From assembly GCA_964410965.1 (NCBI GenBank), contig CAYPIY010000014.1:1-64000 (forward strand): a DNA stretch of 64,000 nucleotides, given 5' to 3'. Each line of letters opens with the position of its first letter. Position 1 is the stretch's first letter. Positions 1 through 8,482 of the stretch are shown here, piece by piece. Origin of the DNA: JBBIRG01 sp964410965. Its GTDB lineage: Bacteria > CLD3 > SB21 > JBBIRG01. Both the position numbers and the translations under genes were made by a program. The notes under the pieces were generated by a model. It had not been told where the DNA came from. It made no database searches and worked only from the letters and a program-made list of their open reading frames with translations.

Positions 1-137
1 GAACGCTGTTTCGCGAAACCTTTCTGCGCTAACACCATCGTAATCGCCGCCGTCAGCGTGGTCTTGCCGTGATCCACATGTCCGATCGTGCCGATGTTGA
101 TGTGGGGCTTGGTACGTTGAAATTTCTCTTTTGCCAT
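1..137 (-). CDS. tuf: Elongation factor Tu, N-terminal fragment
   Basis: First 45 residues of EF-Tu, the GTPase that carries aminoacyl-tRNA to the ribosome; the rest lies beyond the left edge. The translation begins MAKEKFQRTKPHINIGTIGH and includes the G1 P-loop GHVDHGKT, which is diagnostic. A strong Shine-Dalgarno (GGAGG, 7 bases before the ATG) fixes the start. It follows fusA by 61 bp with no visible terminator, as in the classical str operon, so it is probably co-transcribed with rpsL-rpsG-fusA. Confidence 0.97.
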   Translation of the reverse strand, partial: MAKEKFQRTKPHINIGTIGHVDHGKTTLTAAITMVLAQKGFAKQR

Positions 138-198
138 GGTGTAACCTCCAAATTTTTTCCCGTTGCCGGGGCTTGGAATATGAGTTAAAAGTTCTGTT

Positions 199-2280
199 TT
201 ATGACTTGATCTTTTCTAAAAGCTGCTCCTCAATGGATTTCGGCACCGGGCTGTAATGGTCGAATTGCATGGTATAGATCGCTCTTCCCTGGGTGGCTGA
301 CCGCAGAACGGTTGAATAGCCGAACATCTCGGAAAGCGGCACAGCGGCGCCGACGACATGCGCATCTTTGCGCTGGGACATGCCAAGAATATGACCGCGG
401 CGCGAGTTCAGATCACCCATCACGGCACCGAGGTAATCCTCCGGAACCACCACTTCCACATGCATGACCGGTTCCAGAATGATTGCGCCGGCTTTCTTGA
501 CCGCCGCCTGAAGAGCGATCGAACCGGCGATCTTGAACGCCATTTCACTGGAATCCACGTCATGATAGGAACCGTCAAAAAGACGCACTTTAATATCTTC
601 CAGCGGATAACCGGCGATCACGCCGCTCTTCATGGCCTCTTTGATGCCCTCTTCCACGGGACGGATATACTCCCTGGGAATGACGCCGCCGACAATCGCG
701 TTCATGAACTCAAACCCCTTGCCGCGCTCGTTGGGTTCGACTTCGATCCATACATGTCCGTACTGGCCGCGTCCGCCGGACTGGCGTACAAACTTGCCTT
801 CAACTTCAACTTTCTTCGTGATACCTTCCTTATATGCGACCTGCGGCTTGCCGACGTTGGCTTCGACTTTGAATTCACGGAACATGCGGTCGACAATGAT
901 TTCCAGGTGCAATTCGCCCATTCCCTTAATGATCGTCTGTCCCGTTTCTTCGTTAGACGAAACCTGAAAGGTTGGGTCTTCTTCTGCTAATTTTCCGAGC
1001 GCTTCGCCCAGTTTTTCCTGGTCGGCTTTCGTTTTCGGCTCAATGGCGACTTCGATCACCGGCGCCGGAAAATCCATTTTTTCAAGCAGGATGCGATCGT
1101 CCTCCGTTGCCAGCGTATCGCCGGTTTTGGTGAATTTGAGGCCGACGATGCCGCAAATATCTCCGGCGTAACACGCGTCGATATCCTCGCGGCGGTTGGC
1201 ATGCATCTGCAGAACGCGTCCGACGCGCTCTTTCTTGCCGTTCACCATGTTATAAACGTATGAGCCTGCGGTCAGAACGCCCGAATATACGCGGACAAAC
1301 GTGAGTTTGCCGACATAGGGATCGGTCATGATTTTAAAGGCCAGACCGATCAGGGACTCGTTGTCACTGGGTTTTCGTTCGATGATTTTGTTTTTATCGT
1401 CGGGGTCATGGCCGGTAATCGTGCCGGATTCAAGCGGATTGGGAAGGAAACCGATCACGGCATCAAGCAGCTGCTGAACGCCCTTATTCTTGAAAGACGA
1501 GCCGCAGAGCACCGGTGTAATTTTGCACAGAACGGCGCCTTTGCGCAGAGCGGAGACAATGTCTGAGTTCGGAACGTCTTTGCCTTCCAGATATTTTTCC
1601 ATGACTGAATCGTCAAAATCAGCGGCGTGCTCGACCATCTTCAGGCGTAATTCTTTGGCTTTCGCCTTCAGATCTTTGGGAATGTCCACTTCCTCGAAAT
1701 TTTTACCCTGCGTTGACTCGTCGAACACATAGGCCTTCATTTTGATCAGGTCGATCGTCCCGTTAAACAGGTCGCCTTCGCCCATCGGGATGAGCACCGG
1801 CACCGGCGTGGCGCCTAACCGCTCGGACATCATGGCGACGACATTGAAATAATCAGCGCCGATACGGTCCATTTTGTTGACAAACGCGATGCGGGGAACG
1901 CCGTACTTGTCCGCCTGTCGCCAGACGGTTTCCGACTGGGGTTCGACTCCCCCGACGCCGCAGAACAGGGCGATCGCTCCGTCCAGAACGCGCAGGGAAC
2001 GCTCTACTTCTGCCGTAAAATCAACATGCCCGGGCGTATCAATAATGTTGATCCTGTGATTATCCCAGAAGCAGGTGGTCGCGGCTGAGGTAATGGTAAT
2101 GCCGCGCTCTTTCTCCTGCTCCATCCAGTCCATGGTGGCCGCGCCGTCGTGCACCTCTCCCATACGGTGGGTGACGCCGGTATAATACAGGATGCGCTCT
2201 GTCGTCGTGGTTTTACCCGCGTCGATGTGCGCCATGATTCCTATATTGCGCGTTCTTTCTAATGGATACTGTCTGGGCAT
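199..2280 (-). CDS. fusA: Elongation factor G
   Basis: Translocation GTPase EF-G, 693 residues, the usual length. Visible signatures: G1 P-loop AHIDAGKTTTTERIL near residue 18, G3 DTPGHVDF, G4 NKMD, then domains II-V ending in a normal C-terminus. It catalyses ribosomal translocation and, with RRF, ribosome recycling in the cytoplasm. It lies 32 bp downstream of rpsG and 61 bp upstream of tuf on the same strand, the canonical str order. No unusual substitutions were noticed in the G motifs. Confidence 0.98.
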   Translation of the reverse strand: MPRQYPLERTRNIGIMAHIDAGKTTTTERILYYTGVTHRMGEVHDGAATMDWMEQEKERGITITSAATTCFWDNHRINIIDTPGHVDFTAEVERSLRVLDGAIALFCGVGGVEPQSETVWRQADKYGVPRIAFVNKMDRIGADYFNVVAMMSERLGATPVPVLIPMGEGDLFNGTIDLIKMKAYVFDESTQGKNFEEVDIPKDLKAKAKELRLKMVEHAADFDDSVMEKYLEGKDVPNSDIVSALRKGAVLCKITPVLCGSSFKNKGVQQLLDAVIGFLPNPLESGTITGHDPDDKNKIIERKPSDNESLIGLAFKIMTDPYVGKLTFVRVYSGVLTAGSYVYNMVNGKKERVGRVLQMHANRREDIDACYAGDICGIVGLKFTKTGDTLATEDDRILLEKMDFPAPVIEVAIEPKTKADQEKLGEALGKLAEEDPTFQVSSNEETGQTIIKGMGELHLEIIVDRMFREFKVEANVGKPQVAYKEGITKKVEVEGKFVRQSGGRGQYGHVWIEVEPNERGKGFEFMNAIVGGVIPREYIRPVEEGIKEAMKSGVIAGYPLEDIKVRLFDGSYHDVDSSEMAFKIAGSIALQAAVKKAGAIILEPVMHVEVVVPEDYLGAVMGDLNSRRGHILGMSQRKDAHVVGAAVPLSEMFGYSTVLRSATQGRAIYTMQFDHYSPVPKSIEEQLLEKIKS

Positions 2281-2312
2281 AAAAAAATTATACTATGTTA
2301 TATAATATATCG

Positions 2313-2783
2313 TTACCAGCGGAAATGCGCGAAAGCCTTGTTCGCTTCGGCCATTTTATGAACGTCTTCACGCTTCTTAACAGCGGAACCTTCGTTGTTG
2401 GATGCCGCGACAAGTTCATCGCTTAATTTGATCGCCATGCTTTTCCCGGCGCGCTGGCGGGAATAACTGATCAGCCAGCGGATCGCAAGGGTTTGACGGC
2501 GTTCGGCGCGGACTTCGACCGGAACCTGATAATTGGCCCCTCCGACACGGCGGGAACGCACTTCAAGAATCGGTGAAATGTTCCGGATGGCTTTTTCCAG
2601 TACATCCAGACCGTTCGAATTCGTTTTCTTGGCGGCGATGTCCATGGCGTCATATAAGATTTTTTCGGCAACGCCCCGCTTGCCCTGCCACATGATCATA
2701 TTGATGATCTTGGTGACAAGAACGCTGTTATAATTCGGGTCTTCCGGTATTCTGCGTTTCTGAGCTCTTCTTCGTCTTGCCAT
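2313..2783 (-). CDS. rpsG: 30S ribosomal protein S7
   Basis: 156-residue uS7, primary binder of the 3' domain of 16S rRNA and nucleator of the 30S head. The sequence opens MARRRRAQKRRIPEDP and holds the conserved core 'NYQVPVEVRAERRQTLAIRW' and the C-terminal 'NKAFAHFRW'. Length is typical for bacteria. It is the second gene of the leftward str operon, 45 bp after rpsL. In other bacteria S7 can feed back on str mRNA; no such site can be identified here by eye. Confidence 0.98.
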   Translation of the reverse strand: MARRRRAQKRRIPEDPNYNSVLVTKIINMIMWQGKRGVAEKILYDAMDIAAKKTNSNGLDVLEKAIRNISPILEVRSRRVGGANYQVPVEVRAERRQTLAIRWLISYSRQRAGKSMAIKLSDELVAASNNEGSAVKKREDVHKMAEANKAFAHFRW

Positions 2784-2828
2784 ATGTTCCTCTATTTCAA
2801 AGGTATCTTTTTTCTGTTTACAGTTTAA

Positions 2829-3215
2829 TTACTTCGCGGCCGCTTGTTTTTGTTTTTTGGTACCGTACTTGGAGCGGCTGACGTTACGGTTCTGCACGCC
2901 TTGTGTATCGAGTGTTCCGCGGATGATATGATAACGGACGCCCGGCAAGTCTTTCACACGGCCGCCGCGGATCATAACAATCGAATGCTCCTGAAGATTG
3001 TGGCCTTCGCCGGGGATATAGGCGGTCACTTCAATTTTGTTCGTCAACCGGACACGGGCGACCTTGCGGAGCGCAGAATTCGGTTTCTTGGGGGTCGTTG
3101 TATACACACGGGTGCAAACGCCGCGGCGCTGCGGACAGGACTGCAGGGCGGGCGATTTCGTTTTCCATACCTTGGGGGTACGTCCCTTTCTTACTAATTG
3201 CTGAATCGTAGGCAT
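2829..3215 (-). CDS. rpsL: 30S ribosomal protein S12
   Basis: 128-residue uS12, the decoding-site protein. Conserved segments are TTPKKPNSALRKVARVRLTN (streptomycin-resistance lysine region) and GGRVKDLPGVRYH, which contains the aspartate that RimO methylthiolates in many bacteria. The lysines in both loops are the wild-type, drug-sensitive residues. It is the first gene of the str operon; its start lies about 125 nt below a near-consensus promoter. Confidence 0.98.
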   Translation of the reverse strand: MPTIQQLVRKGRTPKVWKTKSPALQSCPQRRGVCTRVYTTTPKKPNSALRKVARVRLTNKIEVTAYIPGEGHNLQEHSIVMIRGGRVKDLPGVRYHIIRGTLDTQGVQNRNVSRSKYGTKKQKQAAAK

Positions 3216-3346
3216 TCTTTTTCCCTGATTAGTAACTGATGTTTAAAACAAAAAATTTAAAAATTCAAACAAACCGTAATCTCTATTATCATTGCCTGGT
3301 CTAAAATTTACTTTAGCCGGGTTGAGTGTCAATGAAAGAGGTTCGC

Positions 3347-3375
3347 ATTATAATAGATAGGATTTAAAAAGTCAA
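3347..3375 (-). promoter_or_regulatory. Sigma70-type promoter of the str operon
   Basis: On the minus strand, TTGACT (3375-3370) is followed after exactly 17 bp by TATAAT (3352-3347). That is 5/6 and 6/6 of consensus at ideal spacing. It points into rpsL, giving a leader of roughly 125 nt. This is the best promoter match in the window, as expected for a ribosomal-protein operon. Confidence 0.8.
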
Positions 3376-3475
3376 GAAAAATATACGATTTTTTTGTGTT
3401 TTTTTTAATTATTATTTTTCAGCTAATTAGGATATGAAATGCTCATTCTTTCTCTTTTTTCTGATAGTATCGCCA

Positions 3476-4081
3476 CTACCTGACCCACCGGTCTTTTTGG
3501 CGAATGACCGGTTTCCGGTAATGATGAACGAGTAGCGCGACACCCGTTCCGATCAATGCACCGACCAGAACATCCGACGGATAATGAACGCCCAGCGCCA
3601 TGCGGCTGTAAGCCGCTACACCCGCCCACGCATAGGCAGGCACAACCACATACCATTTCGGATAAGATAACGACAGCATGGTGGCCGTTGTAAACGCCGT
3701 GGAGGTATGTCCGGAGGGGAAGGAACGGGTGCCCTCGCGGCCCGCCGGAAGATGAACATTATCCAGCGACTCGTAGGGTCGTTTCCTGCTGACAATCATT
3801 TTTGTCCCGTAGGTAAGCCCGAAATTCATGAGATGAGCGACCGCCATCAGTACGCCGTGGTCTTCGGTTTTACGGTCTCCGGCTGATAGGCCGATGCCGA
3901 TCATACCGACGGGCACCGCGATGGCAACGGGCTTAACGGTGTTGCTCTGGAACGAAAAAAAACGGTCGCTGGCGGGCGAATGCCGATTATTGATATAACG
4001 GAAAACAGAAACGTCCGGATTCTGCGCAGACAAATGAAAGGTAAGTATCAGGAAGAAAAAAATGCAATTAAGGGTTTTCAT
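3476..4081 (-). CDS. PAP2-family membrane phosphatase, exported
   Basis: Type 2 phosphatidic acid phosphatase family protein, 201 residues from the chosen start. All three motifs of the superfamily are present in order: K-x6-RP (KMIVSRKRP), PSGH (SFPSGHTSTAF) and SR-x5-H-x3-D (SRMALGVHYPSD). The N-terminus (MKTLNCIFFFLILTFHLSAQ) is a signal peptide or first helix. An in-frame upstream ATG exists at 4120, but the 4081 start overlaps accA by only 14 bp and begins at the hydrophobic segment. Substrates in the family are lipid phosphates or undecaprenyl pyrophosphate; which one applies is not visible. It is last in a panD-GT2-accA-PAP2 run. Confidence 0.88.
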   Translation of the reverse strand: MKTLNCIFFFLILTFHLSAQNPDVSVFRYINNRHSPASDRFFSFQSNTVKPVAIAVPVGMIGIGLSAGDRKTEDHGVLMAVAHLMNFGLTYGTKMIVSRKRPYESLDNVHLPAGREGTRSFPSGHTSTAFTTATMLSLSYPKWYVVVPAYAWAGVAAYSRMALGVHYPSDVLVGALIGTGVALLVHHYRKPVIRQKDRWVR

Positions 4082-5021
4082 TCCAATACCCCATTTTTGA
4101 GTATTTATCCAGCCGTTCATTCAGGAGATGTTCCTTTGGTTTCATGAGCAGCGCCTGCATTTCCTCGGACACCGCCTGTTTGAGGATCTGCGCGGCCCGG
4201 TCATAATCGCGATTGGCCCCTCCGAGCGGCTCGGGAATGATCCGGTCGATTACCTTAAGCTTGATAAGGTCGTCCGCGGTTAACTTCAGGGCTTCCGCGG
4301 CGGTTTCCTTGAATTCCCAGCTGCGCCAGAGGATACTGGAACAGCTTTCGGGAGAGATGACCGAGTACCAGGTGTTTTCCATCATCAGGATGCGGTCTCC
4401 GACGCCGATGCCGAGCGCTCCTCCGGACGCCCCCTCGCCGATTATGACGACGATAACAGGCACAGGCAGTCGCGACATAACAAGTAAATTACGGGCGATC
4501 GCCTCCGCCTGTCCCCGCTCTTCCGCTTCAATTCCCGGGTAAGCGCCGGGAGTGTCGATGAGCGTCAGGATCGGACGGTTATACGCAGCGGCCGTCTGCA
4601 TCAGGCGCAGGGCCTTGCGGTATCCTTCGGGATTGGGCATTCCGAAATTGCGGTACAGGTTGCTTTTTGTGTCGCTGCCTTTCTGCTGGCCGATGATCAT
4701 GCAGGGATGGCCTTCGATGCTTCCGATGCCCCCCACAATCGCGTGGTCGTCCCCGTACAGGCGGTCTCCGTGAAGTTCCGTGAAATCATCGCATATCCGC
4801 CGGATATAATCAACCGACCGAGGCCGTTCCGGGTGACGGGCCAGCTGGACGCGCTGCCACGGCGTCAGGCCGGAATAAATCTCCCGGCGCAGTTGTTCCA
4901 GCTTGGATTCCAGCGAACCGATTTCCTCGGAAATGCTGCCGGCCGATTCCAGGGATTTCATTTCCTGAATTTTAGTTTCAAGTTCCGCAATCGGTTTTTC
5001 AAAATCCAGCGTTACGCCCAA
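4068..5021 (-). CDS. accA: Acetyl-CoA carboxylase carboxyltransferase subunit alpha
   Basis: 317-residue AccA, which with AccD transfers the carboxyl group from carboxybiotin to acetyl-CoA, the committed step of fatty-acid synthesis. Features: N-terminal coiled segment, 'TPWQRVQLARHPERPRS', oxyanion-hole region 'VIGEGASGGALGIGVGDR' and 'SVISPESCSSILWR'. Length matches the family. accD is not in the window. It sits 12 bp downstream of the GT2 gene and overlaps the PAP2 gene, so these are probably translationally linked. Confidence 0.97.
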   Translation of the reverse strand: MGVTLDFEKPIAELETKIQEMKSLESAGSISEEIGSLESKLEQLRREIYSGLTPWQRVQLARHPERPRSVDYIRRICDDFTELHGDRLYGDDHAIVGGIGSIEGHPCMIIGQQKGSDTKSNLYRNFGMPNPEGYRKALRLMQTAAAYNRPILTLIDTPGAYPGIEAEERGQAEAIARNLLVMSRLPVPVIVVIIGEGASGGALGIGVGDRILMMENTWYSVISPESCSSILWRSWEFKETAAEALKLTADDLIKLKVIDRIIPEPLGGANRDYDRAAQILKQAVSEEMQALLMKPKEHLLNERLDKYSKMGYWNENP

Positions 5022-5033
5022 TGCTGTAATCCT

Positions 5034-5768
5034 TTATAATTTGCCGGTTAACGATTTGATTCTCAGCTTCCAAACCAGCAGAAGTCCTTCACGGATGATG
5101 TTGGTAGACATTTTTGAAACGCCGGTCACGCGGTCATAGAAAATGATGGGTGTTTCTGCGACTTTGAACTTGAGTTTCCATGACCGGTATTTCATTTCAA
5201 TCTGAAATGAATACCCGCTCGCACTGACACGGCTCAGGTCGATGGCCTTGAGCACTTCGATTTTATATCCGACGTATCCGGCCGTGGTATCGTTGACGGG
5301 CATGCGGGTCACGAAGCGGGCGTAACGGTTGCCGAAATAGCTGATCAGGAGCCGTTTCAGCGGCCAGTTGATCACGTTCACTCCTTTGACGTAACGGGAA
5401 CCGACGACGACATCGTTTGTTTTGAACATCTCAAAAAAGTCTCTCAGGTACACCGCGTCATGGGAGAGGTCGGCGTCCATCTCGAACACGTAGTCGTACC
5501 CGCGTTCAATAGCGTACTGAAATCCCGCTACATAGGCCCGTCCGAGTCCCTGCTTTTTTTCGCGCTGGAGCAGGAATATGCCCGGATCGCAGGCCTGAAG
5601 GGATTTCACCGCGCCGGCGGTGCCGTCGGGCGAATTGTCATCCACAAACAGGATGTGAAGATCCGATACGTACGGGGAAAAATCATGCTGCCGGATTTTC
5701 GCCGTCAGAAGGGATACATTCTCTTTTTCGTTGTACGTCGGGACGACGATCAGGGCTCGTTTCGGCAT
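5034..5768 (-). CDS. Polyprenyl-phosphate mannose synthase-like GT2 glycosyltransferase
   Basis: 244-residue family 2 glycosyltransferase resembling Dpm1/Ppm1, which moves a hexose (mannose in characterised members) from a nucleotide sugar to a polyprenyl phosphate. Seen: nucleotide-binding 'ALIVVPTYNEKEN', 'DDNSPDGT', the DxD motif in 'FEMDADLSHD', and 'VVGSRYV'. There is no C-terminal membrane domain, so it is the short, soluble type. The sugar specificity is inferred from similarity only. It lies between panD (57 bp) and accA (12 bp). Confidence 0.88.
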   Translation of the reverse strand: MPKRALIVVPTYNEKENVSLLTAKIRQHDFSPYVSDLHILFVDDNSPDGTAGAVKSLQACDPGIFLLQREKKQGLGRAYVAGFQYAIERGYDYVFEMDADLSHDAVYLRDFFEMFKTNDVVVGSRYVKGVNVINWPLKRLLISYFGNRYARFVTRMPVNDTTAGYVGYKIEVLKAIDLSRVSASGYSFQIEMKYRSWKLKFKVAETPIIFYDRVTGVSKMSTNIIREGLLLVWKLRIKSLTGKL

Positions 5769-5825
5769 GTCAGGCTCCTGTATAAAAACCGTTCGGACGG
5801 ATCCGGGGGTTGGATATAATTGTCA

Positions 5826-6218
5826 TCAGGAATGGTGATTCAGATCGTTGACCGAAGGAATGTCATGCGACTCAACAACTTCGTTGTGATCGTTCAGCAG
5901 GATGACCTTCGGCCGGAACGTGCGGGATTCCTGCTCGTCGGCGATGCCGTAACTGATAACGGAAATAACGTCTCCGGGCATGGCAAGACGGGCGGCGGGG
6001 CCGTTCAGTCCGATCACGCGGCTTCCCCGTTTGCCGGAAATGACATAGGTCTCAAGGCGTGCGCCGTTATTGGCGTTCACGATCTGTACGCGCTCGTTGT
6101 GAAGCATGTCCACCCTGTCCAGCAGGTCCTGGTCGATGGTGATACTGCCGTGATAGTGAAGGTCCAGCTTCGTAACCCGGGCGCGGTGTATTTTTGCGCG
6201 AAATATTGTGCGATACAT
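5826..6218 (-). CDS. panD: Aspartate 1-decarboxylase (pyruvoyl enzyme)
   Basis: 130-residue PanD, which makes beta-alanine for pantothenate and coenzyme A. The self-cleavage site is exactly where expected: Gly24-Ser25 in 'HYHGSITID', producing the pyruvoyl cofactor from Ser25. The residues around 'NANNGARLETYVI' and 'NGPAARL' match the family. No panB or panC is nearby. It is the first gene of the leftward panD-GT2-accA-PAP2 cluster. A -10-like element (TATAAT on the minus strand, 6263-6258) lies upstream but lacks a good -35. Confidence 0.96.
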   Translation of the reverse strand: MYRTIFRAKIHRARVTKLDLHYHGSITIDQDLLDRVDMLHNERVQIVNANNGARLETYVISGKRGSRVIGLNGPAARLAMPGDVISVISYGIADEQESRTFRPKVILLNDHNEVVESHDIPSVNDLNHHS

Positions 6219-6306
6219 GATTCCGTACTTTCTTTATCCGAATACAGCCAAAGCGTAATTATAAAAAAAAAATCGCTAATATGATAGTTTTTTTAATATT
6301 TTTTTT

Positions 6307-6315
6307 TGTTATAAT
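6307..6315 (+). promoter_or_regulatory. Extended -10 promoter of the rRNA methyltransferase gene
   Basis: TGTTATAAT is an extended -10 element with all six core bases. There is no recognisable -35 in the T-rich stretch before it. It would start transcription near 6322, short of the downstream gene. It lies in the panD/rlmI divergent spacer. Confidence 0.45.
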
Positions 6316-6389
6316 GAGTCCGGCCCTGATCGCCCGGCGGGACACGGCTATTAAAAGACATGTATCCGGAACCTCATGAGAAAGCGTTT

Positions 6390-7586
6390 ATGGACTCCAT
6401 CAGACTCAAACCCGGAAAAGAAAAGAAAATCAGGAATCATTACTTATGGATATTCCGCGACGATATCGCCACGCTGTTCAGAGACCGGCAAGAAATTCCC
6501 GGCGGATCGGTCGTCGCCGTGAACAGTTCCGACAACCATTTCCTGGGCATCGGGTTTTACAATTCGAAATCGCACATTGTCTGCCGGATGCTGTCGAAAC
6601 AGAATGTCAGAGTGGACCGCGATTTCTTTTATCACCGTTTAAAAAAAATCATACAATTCAGGGAATCACTGCGGATTCCGTCTGATTCATTTCGGTTGGT
6701 GCATTCCGAAGCCGACCTGATGCCCGGTCTCATCGCCGATCAGTATTACAAGCATCTGGTGGTACAGTTCAGGACGCTGGGAATGGATTTGTTCAGAAAA
6801 GACATCATGGACATTCTCATTGATTTGACGAAACCCGAAGGAATCGTAGAACGGAGCGATATGGAGTCCCGTACGGAAGAAGGTCTTGAAACCGTGTCCG
6901 GAGTGCTGTACGGGCGCAGCGATGGGCCTGTTCAGATCGGGGAAAACGGCGTGCATTATAGAGCGGACATCGTAAACGGACACAAGACGGGGTTCTATCT
7001 TGATCAACGTGATAACCGGTTGTTCGTAAAATCGCTGATCAAATCCGGAAACCGGTGCCTTGATTTATTCTGTTATACCGGGGGATTTTCCGTCGCGCTT
7101 GCATGCGCGGGAGTTCATGTTACGGGAATCGACCAGGATGAGCAGGCGATTCAGTCGGCAGGAATTAACGCCGCAATTAACGGGGTACAGGACCGCTGCC
7201 GGTTTATAACGGGGGATGTGTATGATTTTTTGGAAAACACCGGAAAAAATCCGCAGTCCGGGACTTCCGGAAGTTACGACATGATCATCATCGATCCGCC
7301 CGCGATCGTGAAACGCAAAGAGGGCATTGATAAATTAAAATGGGCGTTCTGGAAACTTATGAATGACGCGCTCCCCCTGCTGAACCGCGGGGGTTACATG
7401 GTTGTATCTTCCTGCGCATATCATATGTCCGTCGATCTTCTGCTGGAGGCGGCCCGCTTCGCCTCGGCGGATAACCAGTGCCGCCTGCGCATGCATACGA
7501 TCACCTATCAGCCGCCGGATCACCCTTGGATTCTCCAGGTACCGGAAACGCTGTATTTAAAAACGGTTTATTTTCAGAAAATCTGA
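6390..7586 (+). CDS. RlmI/RlmK-type class I SAM-dependent rRNA cytosine methyltransferase
   Basis: About 398 residues. The N-terminal PUA-like domain (SIRLKPGKEKKIRNHYLWIF...) is followed by an RlmI-like middle domain and a Rossmann methyltransferase domain with motif I 'CLDLFCYTGGFSVALACAG', acidic loop 'VTGIDQDEQA', motif IV 'IIIDPPA' and 'VVSSCAYHM', where the cysteine matches the m5C catalytic region. The E. coli relative RlmI methylates C1962 of 23S rRNA; the exact target here is inferred. An ATG at 6360 would add 10 residues. I prefer 6390 because family members begin just before the PUA lysine-rich segment and a weak GAGAAAG precedes it. Confidence 0.88.
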   Translation: MDSIRLKPGKEKKIRNHYLWIFRDDIATLFRDRQEIPGGSVVAVNSSDNHFLGIGFYNSKSHIVCRMLSKQNVRVDRDFFYHRLKKIIQFRESLRIPSDSFRLVHSEADLMPGLIADQYYKHLVVQFRTLGMDLFRKDIMDILIDLTKPEGIVERSDMESRTEEGLETVSGVLYGRSDGPVQIGENGVHYRADIVNGHKTGFYLDQRDNRLFVKSLIKSGNRCLDLFCYTGGFSVALACAGVHVTGIDQDEQAIQSAGINAAINGVQDRCRFITGDVYDFLENTGKNPQSGTSGSYDMIIIDPPAIVKRKEGIDKLKWAFWKLMNDALPLLNRGGYMVVSSCAYHMSVDLLLEAARFASADNQCRLRMHTITYQPPDHPWILQVPETLYLKTVYFQKI

Positions 7587-7766
7587 AATCCCTCCCTTTA
7601 GGATCGAAGCCAAAAGGGAAAACCGCCGGATTGCACGGATCAGGCAATAAAATATCTTGACCGCAATAAGGAAAATAACTAACCTGGCATGTTTCCCGGA
7701 TATCCTTTTGCCGGATTTTTCTGGTAATAATTAAGCGTTTAATGTCCCACCAAAAAAACTGCGAAC

Positions 7767-8204
7767 ATGAAAAAAACCAGTAAGGTACTATTTCTGGCCG
7801 TCCGAAACGGCGACCTGGACGGCGTGAAAGAAGCCCTGAAGAACGGGGCGGATATTGAGGCGAAAGAATCCTACGGCGACACGGCGCTGAATATTGCGGC
7901 GGAGAACGGACATCTTGAGATCGTGAAATACCTGATTGAGTCGGGCGCGAATATCGAGAATCTTGGCGGCGCCGCGAAAACGCCTCTCATGAACGCCGCG
8001 TTCGACGGGCATGCGGAAATTGTGATCGTCCTGATCGCGCACGGAGCGAAGATCACGCGTGACCTGCTGTCGAGCGTACAGGTGAAAGTGAATATCCTGG
8101 AGGAAAATGCGGAGGCCGGTATGGTGACTCAGGAAGGCGTTTCGGCCTGGAAACAGTTCCTGGATTACCTGATCGCCGAATACAAAAAGAAAAATCCCGG
8201 TTAA
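7767..8204 (+). CDS. Ankyrin-repeat protein
   Basis: 145 residues with about three ankyrin repeats: 'FLAVRNGDLDGVKEALKNGA', 'TALNIAAENGHLEIVKYLIE' and 'TPLMNAAFDGHAEIVIVLIA', then a helical C-terminal extension ending in lysines. No signal peptide, so probably cytoplasmic. Ankyrin repeats mediate protein binding; the partner is not apparent. It stands alone, 180 bp after the methyltransferase gene and 278 bp before the vWA lipoprotein gene. Confidence 0.85.
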   Translation: MKKTSKVLFLAVRNGDLDGVKEALKNGADIEAKESYGDTALNIAAENGHLEIVKYLIESGANIENLGGAAKTPLMNAAFDGHAEIVIVLIAHGAKITRDLLSSVQVKVNILEENAEAGMVTQEGVSAWKQFLDYLIAEYKKKNPG

Positions 8205-8482
8205 AACATTTTTACCCCGAGCTTGAGACCGGGCGCTTCAATGAAAAAGTTTAACTTCCTGAAGAAGTGTAACTATTAAGCCCCGGCAGATGGTAGGACG
8301 ATCTGAAATAGGGTTTAACTCATAAGAGGCTATAGTCGTCAGAAAAAAGAGGACAATCCGAAAGTCTTTCCAACGGGACATTCAATAATAAAAAACTTTG
8401 CAATATCGTATCAATTAACATAAATTTATCCGGCGATAATCGGTCCTGCAAATTTGTAAAATCCAGATTAAAAGGATTTATT

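Noticed and set aside
1940..1951. tRNA T-arm-like string GGTTCGACTCCC
   Set aside because: It lies inside fusA coding sequence and no acceptor stem or other cloverleaf arms surround it.
8205..8482. Possible structured RNA before the vWA gene (CAGAT/ATCTG hairpin near 8287-8305)
   Set aside because: The short stems are mutually exclusive and match no riboswitch class I recognise; nothing else supports a feature in this spacer.
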